Assembly: GCA_965226475.1 (NCBI GenBank)
Contig: CBDDDJ010000005.1
Coordinates: 558,001 to 622,000, forward strand
Source: JASLMY01 sp965226475
GTDB taxonomy: Bacteria > Pseudomonadota > Alphaproteobacteria > GCA-2731375
DNA length: 64,000 nt
Reading direction: 5' to 3'
The notes under the pieces were generated by a model that saw only the letters and a program-made list of their open reading frames with translations, was not told the DNA's origin and did not search any database. The position numbers and the translations under genes are program-made. Shown here piece after piece: positions 35,210 to 43,541 of the stretch; the first letter of the stretch is position 1; the number at the start of each line of letters is the position of its first letter.

Positions 35210-36077
35210 CTATGCAGCGGAGCGGAGCAGGCCTTCGACCGTCTCGTCGACGCTCGGTGGCAAGAGCCCGAACTCGCCCGCCTCGCGCGACATGTCGAGG
35301 GTGCTGTGCGGAGGCCTGGCCTCGGCGGGATGCGCCCGGGGATCGGCGGCGAGGAGGTGGACCAGATCAGCGTCGGCGCCAAGGCGGCCGGCGATCCTCA
35401 GGGCCAGATCGGCATAGCTCACGTCCCCCGCGCCGCTCGCCTGGTAGATGCCGGCGCCGCGCGCCCGGACAATTCCCTCCAGCAGGCGCGCGACGAGATC
35501 GCGGGAGACCGGCGCCAGATACATGTCGTGGAACGCTTCGACGGCCGCCGCCCGGGCCAGACGCTCGATCCAGCCCGCGATCAAGGCGTTGTCGGGGTCG
35601 AGCACCTTGCTCAGGCGCAGCACCGCCCCCGTGGCGCCCAGGGCGCGGACGCCGGCCTCGGCCAGGGCCTTCTGCCGGCCATATTCGGTACGCGGGCAAA
35701 CGCCCGCCTCCCTCAACCGGCGCGGCAGGCGGCCGTCGAACACCTTGTCGGTCGAGAGCAGCACGACATGGGCGCCCCCGGGCGGCGAGATGGCGGGCGA
35801 GCCGCAGCGTGCCGGCCACGTTGGCGCGCGCCGAAGTGTGCGGATCGGCGGCGCAGTCGCCGAGCCGCGCGACGGCTGCGGCGAGGATCGCCGCGTCGAC
35901 GTCGTGCAGCGAGTCGCTCTCGGGATCGAAGGTCGCGAGATCGAGGAAGGGCCGTCCGGCACCGGGCCGCCGCGTCGTCGCCACGGTCTCGATGCCGGCG
36001 GCACGGAAGTGCGCTTCGACGCCGCGCCCGATCCAGGAATCGCCGACGACGATCAGGACCCGGCGCGGCCCCGTCAT
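35210..36077 (-). pseudogene. RmlD-like dTDP-sugar reductase gene, frameshifted
   Basis: The frame from ATG 36077 gives MTGPRRVLIVVGDSWIGRG, a Rossmann start, and runs well to ARHLAARG. The rest (AHVVLLSTDKVFDGRLP, with the YGRQKALAE active-site Tyr/Lys, to the C-terminus at 35210) is in another frame. The two join perfectly if one G is removed from the run of five at 35775-35779 (C on the plus strand). The repaired protein is about 288 residues. A real frameshift, programmed slippage or a sequencing error are all possible. Role: NAD(P)-dependent sugar-nucleotide reduction. Confidence 0.75.
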
Positions 36078-36856
36078 GCCGGGCGCGGCCCGCAGCAGAG
36101 CCCGAGATAGTAGTGCGCCATCGGCCAGTAGCCGGTGTGGACCACCTCGTCGTTCATCGAGAAGACGAAGACCTGGCGGAAATGCCGCGCCAGCACGGTC
36201 TTCAGGGCCGGGCCGTCCTTGCAGTTGACGTGGCCGGCGATGCTTTGGGGCGAGGCGTGGACCTGGCTGGCGAGCGAGGGCATGCCGATGATCGCGACGC
36301 CGTCGGCGTGAAGCGAGGCGACGAGATTGGCGAGGAAGCGATCCTCGGCTTCCGCCGGAATGTGCTCCAGCACGTCGAGGCTGTAGGCGGCATCGAAGCC
36401 GCCGCCATGGGGGCCGGAGAGCATGTCGTGCACCGCCAGCTCCAGCGGCCAGTCGGGGTGGCGGCGTTCGCGGGCATCGAGGCTGTAGGCGGCATCGAAG
36501 CCGCCGCCATGGGGGCCGGAGAGCATGTCGTGCACCGCCAGCTCCAGCGGCCAGTCGGGGTGGCGGCGTTCGCGGGCATCGGCGATGAACACGGGGTCGA
36601 GGTCGATCGCGGTGACCCGCCCCACCTCCTGCTGCACAATTCGGGTGGCGAAAGCATCGGCGCAACCGACCTCCAGCACCCGGTCCATTCCCGAAAGCAT
36701 CTTGGCCACGAACTTATAGCGGGCCATGACGAAGGCGAGGCGTTTGGGATCCTCGTGCCAGACCTGGTTGCTCATGACGCCAAGGCGGGCGATGCCCGCC
36801 TCGTCGGCGACGCGCAGGCAATCCTCGTACTGGGCCTCCTGGGTCCGGGCCGTCAT
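36074..36856 (-). CDS. Class I SAM-dependent methyltransferase with internal duplication
   Basis: The start MTARTQEAQYEDCLRVADE is preferred owing to a GGGGAGA site; the open frame extends 14 residues further. The SAM-binding motif is RVLEVGCADAFATRIV, followed by RVTAIDLDPVFI. Then a 34-residue block beginning DARERRHPDW and ending FDAAYSL occurs twice in a row, before the normal continuation DVLEHIPAEAE. One copy is enough for a standard fold, so the enzyme may be impaired. Family relatives occur in sugar clusters. Its stop overlaps the RmlD-like start. Confidence 0.8.
   Translation of the reverse strand: MTARTQEAQYEDCLRVADEAGIARLGVMSNQVWHEDPKRLAFVMARYKFVAKMLSGMDRVLEVGCADAFATRIVQQEVGRVTAIDLDPVFIADARERRHPDWPLELAVHDMLSGPHGGGFDAAYSLDARERRHPDWPLELAVHDMLSGPHGGGFDAAYSLDVLEHIPAEAEDRFLANLVASLHADGVAIIGMPSLASQVHASPQSIAGHVNCKDGPALKTVLARHFRQVFVFSMNDEVVHTGYWPMAHYYLGLCCGPRPA
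36375..36578 (-). repeat. Perfect 102-bp in-frame tandem duplication
   Basis: Bases 36375-36476 are repeated without a visible mismatch at 36477-36578, adding 34 residues to the methyltransferase. The identical copies at DNA level indicate a very recent event or an assembly artefact. Confidence 0.92.
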
Positions 36857-36875
36857 GGGCGGTTCTCCCCTTCGC

Positions 36876-37538
36876 TCACTCGAAATATATGCAGCCATAG
36901 TCGCCGTCGTAGCCGGCTTGCGCGAAGGCGAACTCCCACTCCTCGGGCTTGAGGAAAGCCCGACAGGTGAGTTGCCAGTACAACAGATTCACCTTCTCCC
37001 TCTCGTCGCGGTAGGATTCCATCGTCACGTGCTTCGGCCCTCGCCCGACCCGCTGCATTTCGCCGAGCGCGGCATGAACCTCGAAATTATGAAGATTGTG
37101 CAAGGTATTGATCGAATATACGAAATCGAAGCTGTCATCCGGCCAGGGCAATGCCGTGGCCGAGCCCCGCCGCAGGGTCTCTCGGAGCTCCGGCTTCGCG
37201 TTGCGGATAGCGTAGTCGGAGAGGTCGATGCCGGCGACGTCCGCGCCCTCCAACACCTGGGTGAATTCGTAAAGCAAAAATCCCTTGCCGCAGCCGACGT
37301 CGAGAATTCGGACGCCCGGCGCCAAGCCGTAGTGCGCCGCCATGGCTTCGGCCACCCGGCGCCAGCGGCCGTCGTAGCGGTAACCGCCATAGCCGTGACG
37401 ACGGTCGCCGTCCCAATAGTCCTCTCCGTAATGGACCGCCACCTCGGCGCAGGCCGCCTTGTCGTGCGCCACCACGCGCTCCAGGTAGTCTCGCGAGGTT
37501 GCCGTATGGAGGCAGCCGACGAAATCAACGTAGCTCAT
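36876..37538 (-). CDS. Class I SAM-dependent methyltransferase
   Basis: A 220-residue methyltransferase. The SAM motif I is VRILDVGCGKGFLLYEF, with DVAGIDLSDYAI as motif II and LPWPDDSFDFVYSINTLHN as motif III. It lies between the duplicated methyltransferase (20 bases downstream) and the LIC12192-like gene, whose stop it overlaps by four bases, so it belongs to the same carbohydrate transcript. The substrate is probably a sugar or sugar-lipid intermediate, by context only. Confidence 0.85.
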   Translation of the reverse strand: MSYVDFVGCLHTATSRDYLERVVAHDKAACAEVAVHYGEDYWDGDRRHGYGGYRYDGRWRRVAEAMAAHYGLAPGVRILDVGCGKGFLLYEFTQVLEGADVAGIDLSDYAIRNAKPELRETLRRGSATALPWPDDSFDFVYSINTLHNLHNFEVHAALGEMQRVGRGPKHVTMESYRDEREKVNLLYWQLTCRAFLKPEEWEFAFAQAGYDGDYGCIYFE

Positions 37539-37984
37539 TGCCGCGCGCCCACCGTCATATCGGACGTCAGGCCGTCCAGCAGCAGAATGTCTTCCAGCCG
37601 CCGTACGTCGTCCTCGTCGCGCACCACGATACCCTCGAGCGCGCCGTGCAGATCCGCGCCCGCGCCGAGGACCCGCTCGTAGATCCGCCAGCGCCGCTCG
37701 GCGCGGCGGGGCAGCATGAAAACGCTGAACAGGATGACCCCCTCGACCCGGTCCACTTCGTCCAGCACCGTCTCCAGGGTCATGTAACAGCCGTCCATGG
37801 CGTATTCGGTGGCGCTCAACAGGAAGTCCAGGCCGTTCCGGCGAGCGTGGTCGCGCACCACCAGGTTCTGCACGTGCTGCGGCCAGAGCTGCCCGCGCAC
37901 CGTCCTGGAGGCGATATACCCCCGGTGGCAGCGCCGGTTCCGCCGAGGCGCCGTCGTCGCGACGTCACCTTGGGCCTCAGTCAT
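37535..37984 (-). CDS. Sporadic carbohydrate cluster protein, LIC12192 family
   Basis: The 149-residue protein resembles the LIC12192 family first noted in scattered surface-carbohydrate clusters (for example of Leptospira). The conserved string is RGYIASRTVRGQLWPQHVQN followed by the SATEYAMDGC segment, then VILFSVFMLPRR and a C-terminal LHGALE. Biochemical function is unknown. It overlaps the 2OG-oxygenase gene by eight bases and the methyltransferase gene by four, making an ordered three-gene unit. Confidence 0.72.
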   Translation of the reverse strand: MTEAQGDVATTAPRRNRRCHRGYIASRTVRGQLWPQHVQNLVVRDHARRNGLDFLLSATEYAMDGCYMTLETVLDEVDRVEGVILFSVFMLPRRAERRWRIYERVLGAGADLHGALEGIVVRDEDDVRRLEDILLLDGLTSDMTVGARQ

Positions 37985-38804
37985 CGAACCCTCCCGGCAT
38001 CCGGTGCTCCATGCCGAGGCGGCTGGCGGCGCGGATGGTGATCGGCTCGAAGAATTCGCCCAGCCGCTTGCCGGCATAGGGCGAGAACAAGCTCTTGAAG
38101 CGGCAGTTCATCGACCAACGGGTTTCCGCCTCGGCGTTGACGATGTTGCCGTGCATCAGGTTCTGGCTGAACAGCAGCGCGGTGCCGTAGGGCACGTCCA
38201 GCCAGATCACGTCCTCGCGGATCGCCTCGAACAGATCACCCGTGCTGGCGCCCTGGAAGCGTTCAAAGCCGGCCTCGTGGTGGCGCGCGGCCTGGGGCGG
38301 CAGCAGATACATGCTCTTGGTCCGGTGACAGTCCACGAGCGGCAGCCAGACCACCACCTCGAAGGGTGAATCGTCGTTCCAGACGTCGGCGTGCACCGGC
38401 AGCAGCGCGCCATCGTCCCCCGGCAACTGCACCGAGAGGTTCAGCCGGCGCTGCATCGCCAGCTCGTTGCCGACCAGGGTTTCGAGGGCGGGACGGGCCA
38501 GTTCGAAATAGTCGCGCCGGATCTCCGGGTCAGTTTGCAGCCCCTCGATGATGGCGAGCTTGAAGGCATTGAGTTCGCCCGGTCCGACCTCGTGGTGGAT
38601 CCCGTTCAGGAAGCGGCCCGGGTCTTGCGGAACAGGTCGCTTCAGGTGGGCGGCGGCCAGGGTCGCGACCGCCAGGCGCAGCCGGTCCAGCCGGTCCGGG
38701 TCCGCCACGGGCCGGATCGCGTGACCGTCGCGCAGGAAAGCGTGGTGAAGGTCCACTTCCGATGGCGCGAGGAAGCCCGCCGACGCCCGTTCCAAGGCCA
38801 GCAT
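37977..38804 (-). CDS. Sporadic carbohydrate cluster 2OG-Fe(II) oxygenase
   Basis: A 275-residue oxygenase starting MLALERASAGFLAPSEVDLHH. The iron site is HAD in LPVHADVWND with the distal His in QNLMHGNIVN, and Arg in ETRWSMNCRFKS fits 2-oxoglutarate binding. It pairs with the LIC12192-type protein as in other sporadic carbohydrate clusters and presumably oxidises a sugar nucleotide or glycan. The start overlaps the stop of an upstream gene remnant (TGATG), showing that the original operon continued further. Confidence 0.75.
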   Translation of the reverse strand: MLALERASAGFLAPSEVDLHHAFLRDGHAIRPVADPDRLDRLRLAVATLAAAHLKRPVPQDPGRFLNGIHHEVGPGELNAFKLAIIEGLQTDPEIRRDYFELARPALETLVGNELAMQRRLNLSVQLPGDDGALLPVHADVWNDDSPFEVVVWLPLVDCHRTKSMYLLPPQAARHHEAGFERFQGASTGDLFEAIREDVIWLDVPYGTALLFSQNLMHGNIVNAEAETRWSMNCRFKSLFSPYAGKRLGEFFEPITIRAASRLGMEHRMPGGFDD

Positions 38805-38843
38805 CAGGCCGCCCGCCGCGCGGCGAGGAACCGGTCGGCGGAG
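38804..38843 (-). pseudogene. 3' remnant of an upstream carbohydrate-cluster gene cut by IS21
   Basis: Only the last twelve codons (SADRFLAARRAA and stop) remain before the IS21 left end at 38844. Evidence that this is a true gene tail is the TGATG overlap with the next start, the usual coupling in this cluster. The identity of the lost gene cannot be told. Confidence 0.45.
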
Positions 38844-38958
38844 TGTGTGCGGCGGTGACAAATTAGACCACGGAAGCGGCGGGATTTGCCCGGCTGCGGG
38901 CGGAGTAAAACTCTGCCACCTGTAGCCTTCGATCCTTTTCGGGATGGAAGGTGGGAGG

Positions 38959-40458
38959 ATGTATACCGTGGACCTTTATCTACGCGTTCGGCTGGCGTGC
39001 CATGTTGATGGGCTGAGTCAGCGAGAGGCGGCGAGTCGGTTTGGCATAGCGCGAGAGACGGTGAGGAAGATGCTCGGGCACTCGGAGCCGCCTGGCTACC
39101 GCCGCCGCCAGCCACCGAAGCGCCCGAAGCTGGACCCCTTCAGGGATATCATTGACCGTATTCTGGAAGAGGACCGAACGGTTCACTGCAAGCAGCGCCA
39201 CACGGCGAAGCGGATATTCGAGCGTCTTCGCGACGAGCATGGCTTTGCGGGCAAACAGACCATCGTCAAGGATTACGTCCGGGAACGGCGCCGTCGCCAG
39301 CGTGAGATGTTCGTGCCGCTGGCGCACCCTCCGGGTCACGCCCAGGCGGACTTTGGCGAGGCGGATGCGATCATCGCCGGCGTCAAGCGGCGGGCGCATT
39401 TTTTCGCCATGGACCTTCCCCACGGCGATGCCTGCTTCGTTGCGGCCTACCCGGCGGCGGCGACGGAGGCCTGGCTGGACGGCCACAACGGGGCCTTCGC
39501 CTTCTTCGGCGGCATTCCCCAATCGATTCTCCACGACAATGACAAGTGCCTGGTGTCGCGCATCCTGCCGGACGGCACGCGGCAACGAACGCGAGCGTTC
39601 AGCGGGCTTCAATCCCATTATCTGTTCCAGGATCGATATGGCCGCCCCGGCAAGGGCAATGATAAGGGCAAGGTGGAGGGGCTGGTCGGTTACGCCCGCC
39701 GGAACTTCATGGTTCCCATCCCCCGGTTTGCGAGCTGGGACGCCTTCAACGCTCACCTGGAACATCAATGTCGGAGACGGGAAAGCGACGTCTTGCGCGG
39801 CCATCGCGAGACCATCGGCGAGCGGTTCGGATGCGACCGGGAGAAGCTGATGGAATTGCCGCCGGCGCCTTTCGAGGCCTGCGACAAGGAGGGCACGCGG
39901 GTCAATTCGCTCTCCCTGGTGCGCTATCGGGGCAACGACTACTCGGTGCCCGTCGCCTACGGTCACCAAGAGGTCTGGGTCCGTGGCTACGTGCACGAGG
40001 TGGTCATCGGCTGCGCCGCCGAGGTCATCGCCCGGCACCCACGCTCTTACGAACGAGAGGACCTGATCTTCGAGCCGATCCACTATCTGGCCTTGCGGGA
40101 GCGGAAGATCGGTGCCCTCGATCAAGCCGCCCCGCTGGCCGGTTGGAAGCTGCCCGAGGCGTACGCCAACCTGCGCCGCTTGCTTGAAGCCCGCATGGGC
40201 AAGGCCGGCAAGCGGGAGTACGTGCAAGTGCTCCGTCTTCTGGAGACCTTTGCCCTTGAGGAGGTGCACGGTGCCATCCGCGATGCCCCGCGGTTAGGCG
40301 CCATCGGCTATGATGCGGTCAAGCACCTGGTGCTGTGTCGCGTCGAGCGTCGACCCCCCCGGCTCGACTTGAACGTTTATCCCTATCTGCCGCGGGCCCA
40401 GGTGACCACCACATCCGCCGCCAGCTACATGAGCCTGCTGGGCGGAGCGGCGCCGTGA
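38959..40458 (+). CDS. istA: IS21-family transposase IstA
   Basis: The 499-residue IstA has an N-terminal helix-turn-helix (LSQREAASRFGIARETVRKML) and an RNase-H-like DDE core: QADFGEADAII (first D), ILHDNDKCLV (second D) and KGKVEGLVGYARRN (E). The ATG at 38959 has a GTGGGAGG site. The gene is uninterrupted and overlaps istB by four bases (GTGA), so both proteins of this copy appear intact. Confidence 0.94.
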   Translation: MYTVDLYLRVRLACHVDGLSQREAASRFGIARETVRKMLGHSEPPGYRRRQPPKRPKLDPFRDIIDRILEEDRTVHCKQRHTAKRIFERLRDEHGFAGKQTIVKDYVRERRRRQREMFVPLAHPPGHAQADFGEADAIIAGVKRRAHFFAMDLPHGDACFVAAYPAAATEAWLDGHNGAFAFFGGIPQSILHDNDKCLVSRILPDGTRQRTRAFSGLQSHYLFQDRYGRPGKGNDKGKVEGLVGYARRNFMVPIPRFASWDAFNAHLEHQCRRRESDVLRGHRETIGERFGCDREKLMELPPAPFEACDKEGTRVNSLSLVRYRGNDYSVPVAYGHQEVWVRGYVHEVVIGCAAEVIARHPRSYEREDLIFEPIHYLALRERKIGALDQAAPLAGWKLPEAYANLRRLLEARMGKAGKREYVQVLRLLETFALEEVHGAIRDAPRLGAIGYDAVKHLVLCRVERRPPRLDLNVYPYLPRAQVTTTSAASYMSLLGGAAP

Positions 40459-41222
40459 GCGACACGCCGCAGGTGTTGCTGGCCCATCACCTGAAGGCCC
40501 TCAAGCTGCCGACCTTCCTCAGGGAGTACGACAAGCTGGCTCGCCAGTGTGCCAGCGAGGGCGCCGACCACGTGCGCTACCTGCTCCGCCTGGCCGAGCT
40601 GGAACTGATCGACCGCGAGCGCCGCATGGTCGAGCGGCGAATCAGGCAAGCGAAGTTCCCGACCGTCAAGAGCTTGGACAGCTTTGACTTCAAAGCGATC
40701 GCCTCGCTCAACAAGGCGCTGGTCCTCGAGCTGGCACGATGCGAGTACATCGAGCGCCGGGAGAATGTGATCGCTCTGGGCAATTCCGGCACCGGCAAGA
40801 GTCACATTGCGCTCGGCCTCGGCCTTGCCGCCTGCCAGAAGGGCCTGTCGGTCGGCTTTACCACCGCCGCCGCCCTGGTCCACGAGCTCATGGAGGCGCG
40901 CGATGACAGACAGCTGCTGAGGTTCCAGAAGAAGCTCGCCAACCTCAAGCTCCTCATCATCGACGAGCTGGGTTTCGTGCCGCTCTCCAAGACCGGCGCC
41001 GAGTTGCTGTTCGAGGTGTTCAGCCAGCGCTACGAGCGTGGCTCGATCCTGGTGACCTCCAACCTGCCATTCGACGAGTGGACGGAGGTTTTCGGCTCAG
41101 AACGCCTGACGGGGGCGTTGCTGGACCGCCTGACCCACCACGTCCATATCCTGGAAATGAACGGCGAAAGCTTCCGCCTCAAGCAGAGCCGAAGAAAACA
41201 GAAACCCGCAAAAAGCGCCTGA
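40455..41222 (+). CDS. istB: IS21-family ATPase helper IstB
   Basis: IstB is a DnaA/DnaC-like AAA+ ATPase which helps IstA insert the element. The 255-residue protein starts at GTG 40455; Walker A is GNSGTGKSH and Walker B LLIIDELGFVP, followed by FSQRYERGSILVTSN. Very similar by eye to IstB of the second copy at 60.6 kb. Intact. Confidence 0.94.
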   Translation: MSDTPQVLLAHHLKALKLPTFLREYDKLARQCASEGADHVRYLLRLAELELIDRERRMVERRIRQAKFPTVKSLDSFDFKAIASLNKALVLELARCEYIERRENVIALGNSGTGKSHIALGLGLAACQKGLSVGFTTAAALVHELMEARDDRQLLRFQKKLANLKLLIIDELGFVPLSKTGAELLFEVFSQRYERGSILVTSNLPFDEWTEVFGSERLTGALLDRLTHHVHILEMNGESFRLKQSRRKQKPAKSA

Positions 41223-41407
41223 GCGGCATCCGCTTGCCCCCGTGGGCCCACAGGCCCCTCCCACGCGCGCCGCGGCCTTTGCCTGCTGAGGGGCAGTCCA
41301 CGCCGCGCGTGGGTCCCTCCCGTGGACTACGGGGACAAGCTCCTCACCGAACCAAAGTGGCCCACTTTTGCTCCGCCACATGGCCGGGTTTTACTCCGCC
41401 GTTGACA

Positions 41408-42806
41408 GTGGACCGTTTTCCTGCATCCGGCGCAGCGCCGGCTCGTGGAGAGCGAATACAGCGGCCCGGCCCGTGTCTCGGGATCGGCCGGCACCGGCAA
41501 GACGATCGTCGCGCTTCACCGCGCCGTTCACCTCGCCCGCGCACATCCTGATGCGCGGGTCCTCCTCGCCACCTTCTCGGACACGCTCGCGAACGCGCTG
41601 CGCGTGAGGCTCGGGCGCCTGATCCACAACCAGCCGATGATCGCCGAGCGCCTCGAGGTGCATTCAATGAGCGGCATCGGTCAGCGGCTGTATGAGGCCA
41701 ACTTCGCGGAGTCCACCTTGGCCACCGAAGGCCAGCTCTGGGCGATGATCGACCGGGCAGCCGCTGAAGTCGGAGAGCACGCTTTCAGTCAGCATTTTCT
41801 CTGGACCGAATGGAGCAGGGTAGTCGACGCGTGGCAGCTGGACAGCTGGGAGGACTATCGCGACGTGATGCGGCTGGGTCGCAAGACCAGATTGGCAGAA
41901 GCGCAGCGCGCGGTGCTCTGGTCGATCTTCGCCAAGGTGCGCGATGGCCTCGATGAGAGAGGGCTTCTCACGGAGCCCCGCATGTTCCGGCGCCTGGAGC
42001 AGCATGTCGTTGAGGCAGCGCATCCGCCGTTCGAGTTTTGCGTCATCGACGAGGCCCAGGACATCGGCGTGGCGGAGCTGCGCTTTCTTGCTGCCATCGG
42101 CGGCGGCTGCCCTGACAGCCTGTTCTTCGCCGGCGATCTCGGCCAACGCATCTTTCGCACGCCTTTCTCTTGGCGCGCACTGGGCGTCGACGTGCGTGGG
42201 CGCTCGCACACCTTGCGCATCAACTACCGGACCTCCCATCAGATCCGACGGCAGGCGGATCGCTTGCTGCCACCGGAGCTCGCCGACGTGGATGGCATCA
42301 CAGAGCGGCGCGGCGGCACCGTCTCCGCCTTCAATGGGCCTGAGCCCAGCATCAGGGTTCTTGATTCGCCCGACGAGGAGGCCGCTGCCATCGCCGCTTG
42401 GCTCACCGCGCTCCGGCAGGAGGGCTTCGCGCCGCATGAGATCGCCGTGTTCGTCCGATCCGAGGCCGAATTATCGAGGGCACAGGGAGCGGTCCTCCTG
42501 GCCGAGCTGAATTCGAACGTATTGAACGAGCGCTCGGAGGGGGCGTCGGACAGGGTGGTGATCGGCACGATGCATCTCGCCAAGGGGCTGGAGTACCGTG
42601 CTGTGTCGATCATGGCCTGCGACGACGAGGTCCTGCCGCTGCAGTCGCGCATCGAGAACGTCGCTGACGAAGCCGACCTGGAGGACACCTACAGCACCGA
42701 GCGTCACCTGCTCTACGTGGCCTGCACGCGCGCCCGCGATCATCTCCTTGTGACGGGCGTCGAGCCAGCGTCCGAGTTTCTCGACGACCTACGGATGGAT
42801 ACGTGA
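41408..42806 (+). pseudogene. UvrD/PcrA-like superfamily I helicase, 5' end removed by IS21
   Basis: From the IS end the frame reads WTVFLHPAQRRLVE and then Walker A VSGSAGTGKTIV, Walker B EFCVIDEAQD, RTLRINYRTSHQIRRQ and the late motif GTMHLAKGLEYRAVSIMA, VACTRARDHLLV. This is the C-terminal two-thirds of a helicase type that normally has about 250-300 further N-terminal residues. The loss ends precisely at the IS21 right end, so the gene is a truncation. A GTG at 41445 might still start a shortened product with all helicase motifs; whether it is made is unknown. Confidence 0.85.
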
Positions 42807-43016
42807 GATGGTCAGTTGGGGGCAACGACAGACGGTTAGCTGTCTGCCAGCTCTGCAACGCGGACGCTGCCGCGGATCCCGGAGCTTGTCGGGATGGTCG
42901 AGAAGGCGGGCGGTGCGGTCATACCAACAGTGTCCAGGAGTTGTCTTGGGTTTACAACAAAGCGGTACCGGTATGGTACCTAGAGGAAACTGGGCAGTTG
43001 CTCCTAAAATGGAAAT

Positions 43017-43043
43017 CCCCGCTATCCTTGTGAGATAACGGGG
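43017..43043 (-). terminator. Hairpin terminator-like structure behind the tRNA fragment
   Basis: Read on the minus strand, CCCCGTTATC and GATAGCGGGG form a ten-pair stem with one G-U pair around a seven-base loop, starting seven bases after the tRNA-like CCA. On the plus strand the same pair would be an A-C mismatch, so the structure fits minus-strand transcription. The T-run after it is weak. Confidence 0.55.
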
Positions 43044-43049
43044 AAATTA

Positions 43050-43086
43050 TGGTTGCAGGGGCAGGATTTGAACCTGCGACCTTCAG
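43050..43086 (-). other. 3' fragment of an initiator-tRNA(Met)-like gene, candidate attachment site
   Basis: On the minus strand this reads GAAGGTC, a T-arm (GCAGGTTCAAATCCTGC), a 3' acceptor strand CCCTGCA, discriminator A and an encoded CCA. The A at position 72 and the T-arm resemble initiator tRNA. The D-arm, anticodon and 5' acceptor strand are missing: the bases beyond 43087 do not continue a tRNA. Such fragments are left when an element integrates in a tRNA gene, and integrase sequences start about 110 bases away. The region 42807-43195 otherwise holds no gene. Confidence 0.7.
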
Positions 43087-43195
43087 ATGATGAGGAACTA
43101 TATCGAGTCTGTGAGCCGATAGAAGCGTCTCTGGCAGGCTAACAGGGTTTGGTCGGCAGCCGCGAGAGACGAGCCCGCGCCGGCCTCATGTCGGG

Positions 43196-43342
43196 GGCGT
43201 CCGGTCCATGAGCGCCTCGATGCGGTCCGCGATGCGCCGGGCCGGCTCGCGCAATTGCCCGATGGTCCAGTCGGCCGCATAGCCCTCGGTCACGTCGTTG
43301 GGCGGAGCGTGGTTCACCAGCCGCCTGGTCAGTGGAAACGGC
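43196..43342 (-). pseudogene. C-terminal remnant of a tyrosine recombinase
   Basis: Translated on the minus strand this piece gives PLTRRLVNHAPPNDV, then EGYAADWTIGQLREPARRI and a stop, clearly homologous to the last 48 or so residues of the intact integrase next to it, including the final active-site His and Tyr, but differing at many bases. The rest of the gene is gone. It lies nearest the tRNA fragment, the place where an active integrase of this kind usually lies. Confidence 0.8.
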
Positions 43343-43541
43343 GGCGGCGCCCTCTCCCTGGACGCGCACCGCCGCCCTGCTCCCGGCCAGCCTCTCGCTC
43401 TCGCCGGCGTTCAGGCGCGCCCGCGCGGCGCAGCAAACCGATTGCGGCGGGACGCGGACGGCCGGGCGCCGGTGGGACGCCCCGGTCCCATGGAGATCGG
43501 AAGGCTTCGAGGGATGCCGGGCGTGGCGCGCCGGCGGGAGG

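Larger units (their letters stand above)
38844..41407 (+). mobile_element. IS21-family insertion sequence, copy 1
   Basis: The 2,564-bp element has TG...CA ends. Left TGTGTGCGGCGGTGACAAA matches right TGTCAACGGCGGAGTAAAA read inward, and each end has a second internal copy (GGGCGGAGTAAAACTC near 38897; GGCGGAGCAAAAGTGG inward from 41386), the usual multiple terminal repeats of IS21. It carries istA and istB. The flanks GCGGAG and GTGGAC do not match, so no target duplication is present, and each side is a broken unrelated gene. Confidence 0.85.

Noticed and set aside
43050..43130. A complete tRNA gene at the integrase end
   Set aside because: Only the T-arm, 3' acceptor strand and CCA are present; no D-arm, anticodon stem or matching 5' acceptor strand follows.
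43343..43541. Possible further integrase remnant between the C-terminal fragment and the intact integrase
   Set aside because: Beyond the PLT(R/K)RLVNHA homology I could not align this stretch with the integrase in any frame; nothing supportable is seen.
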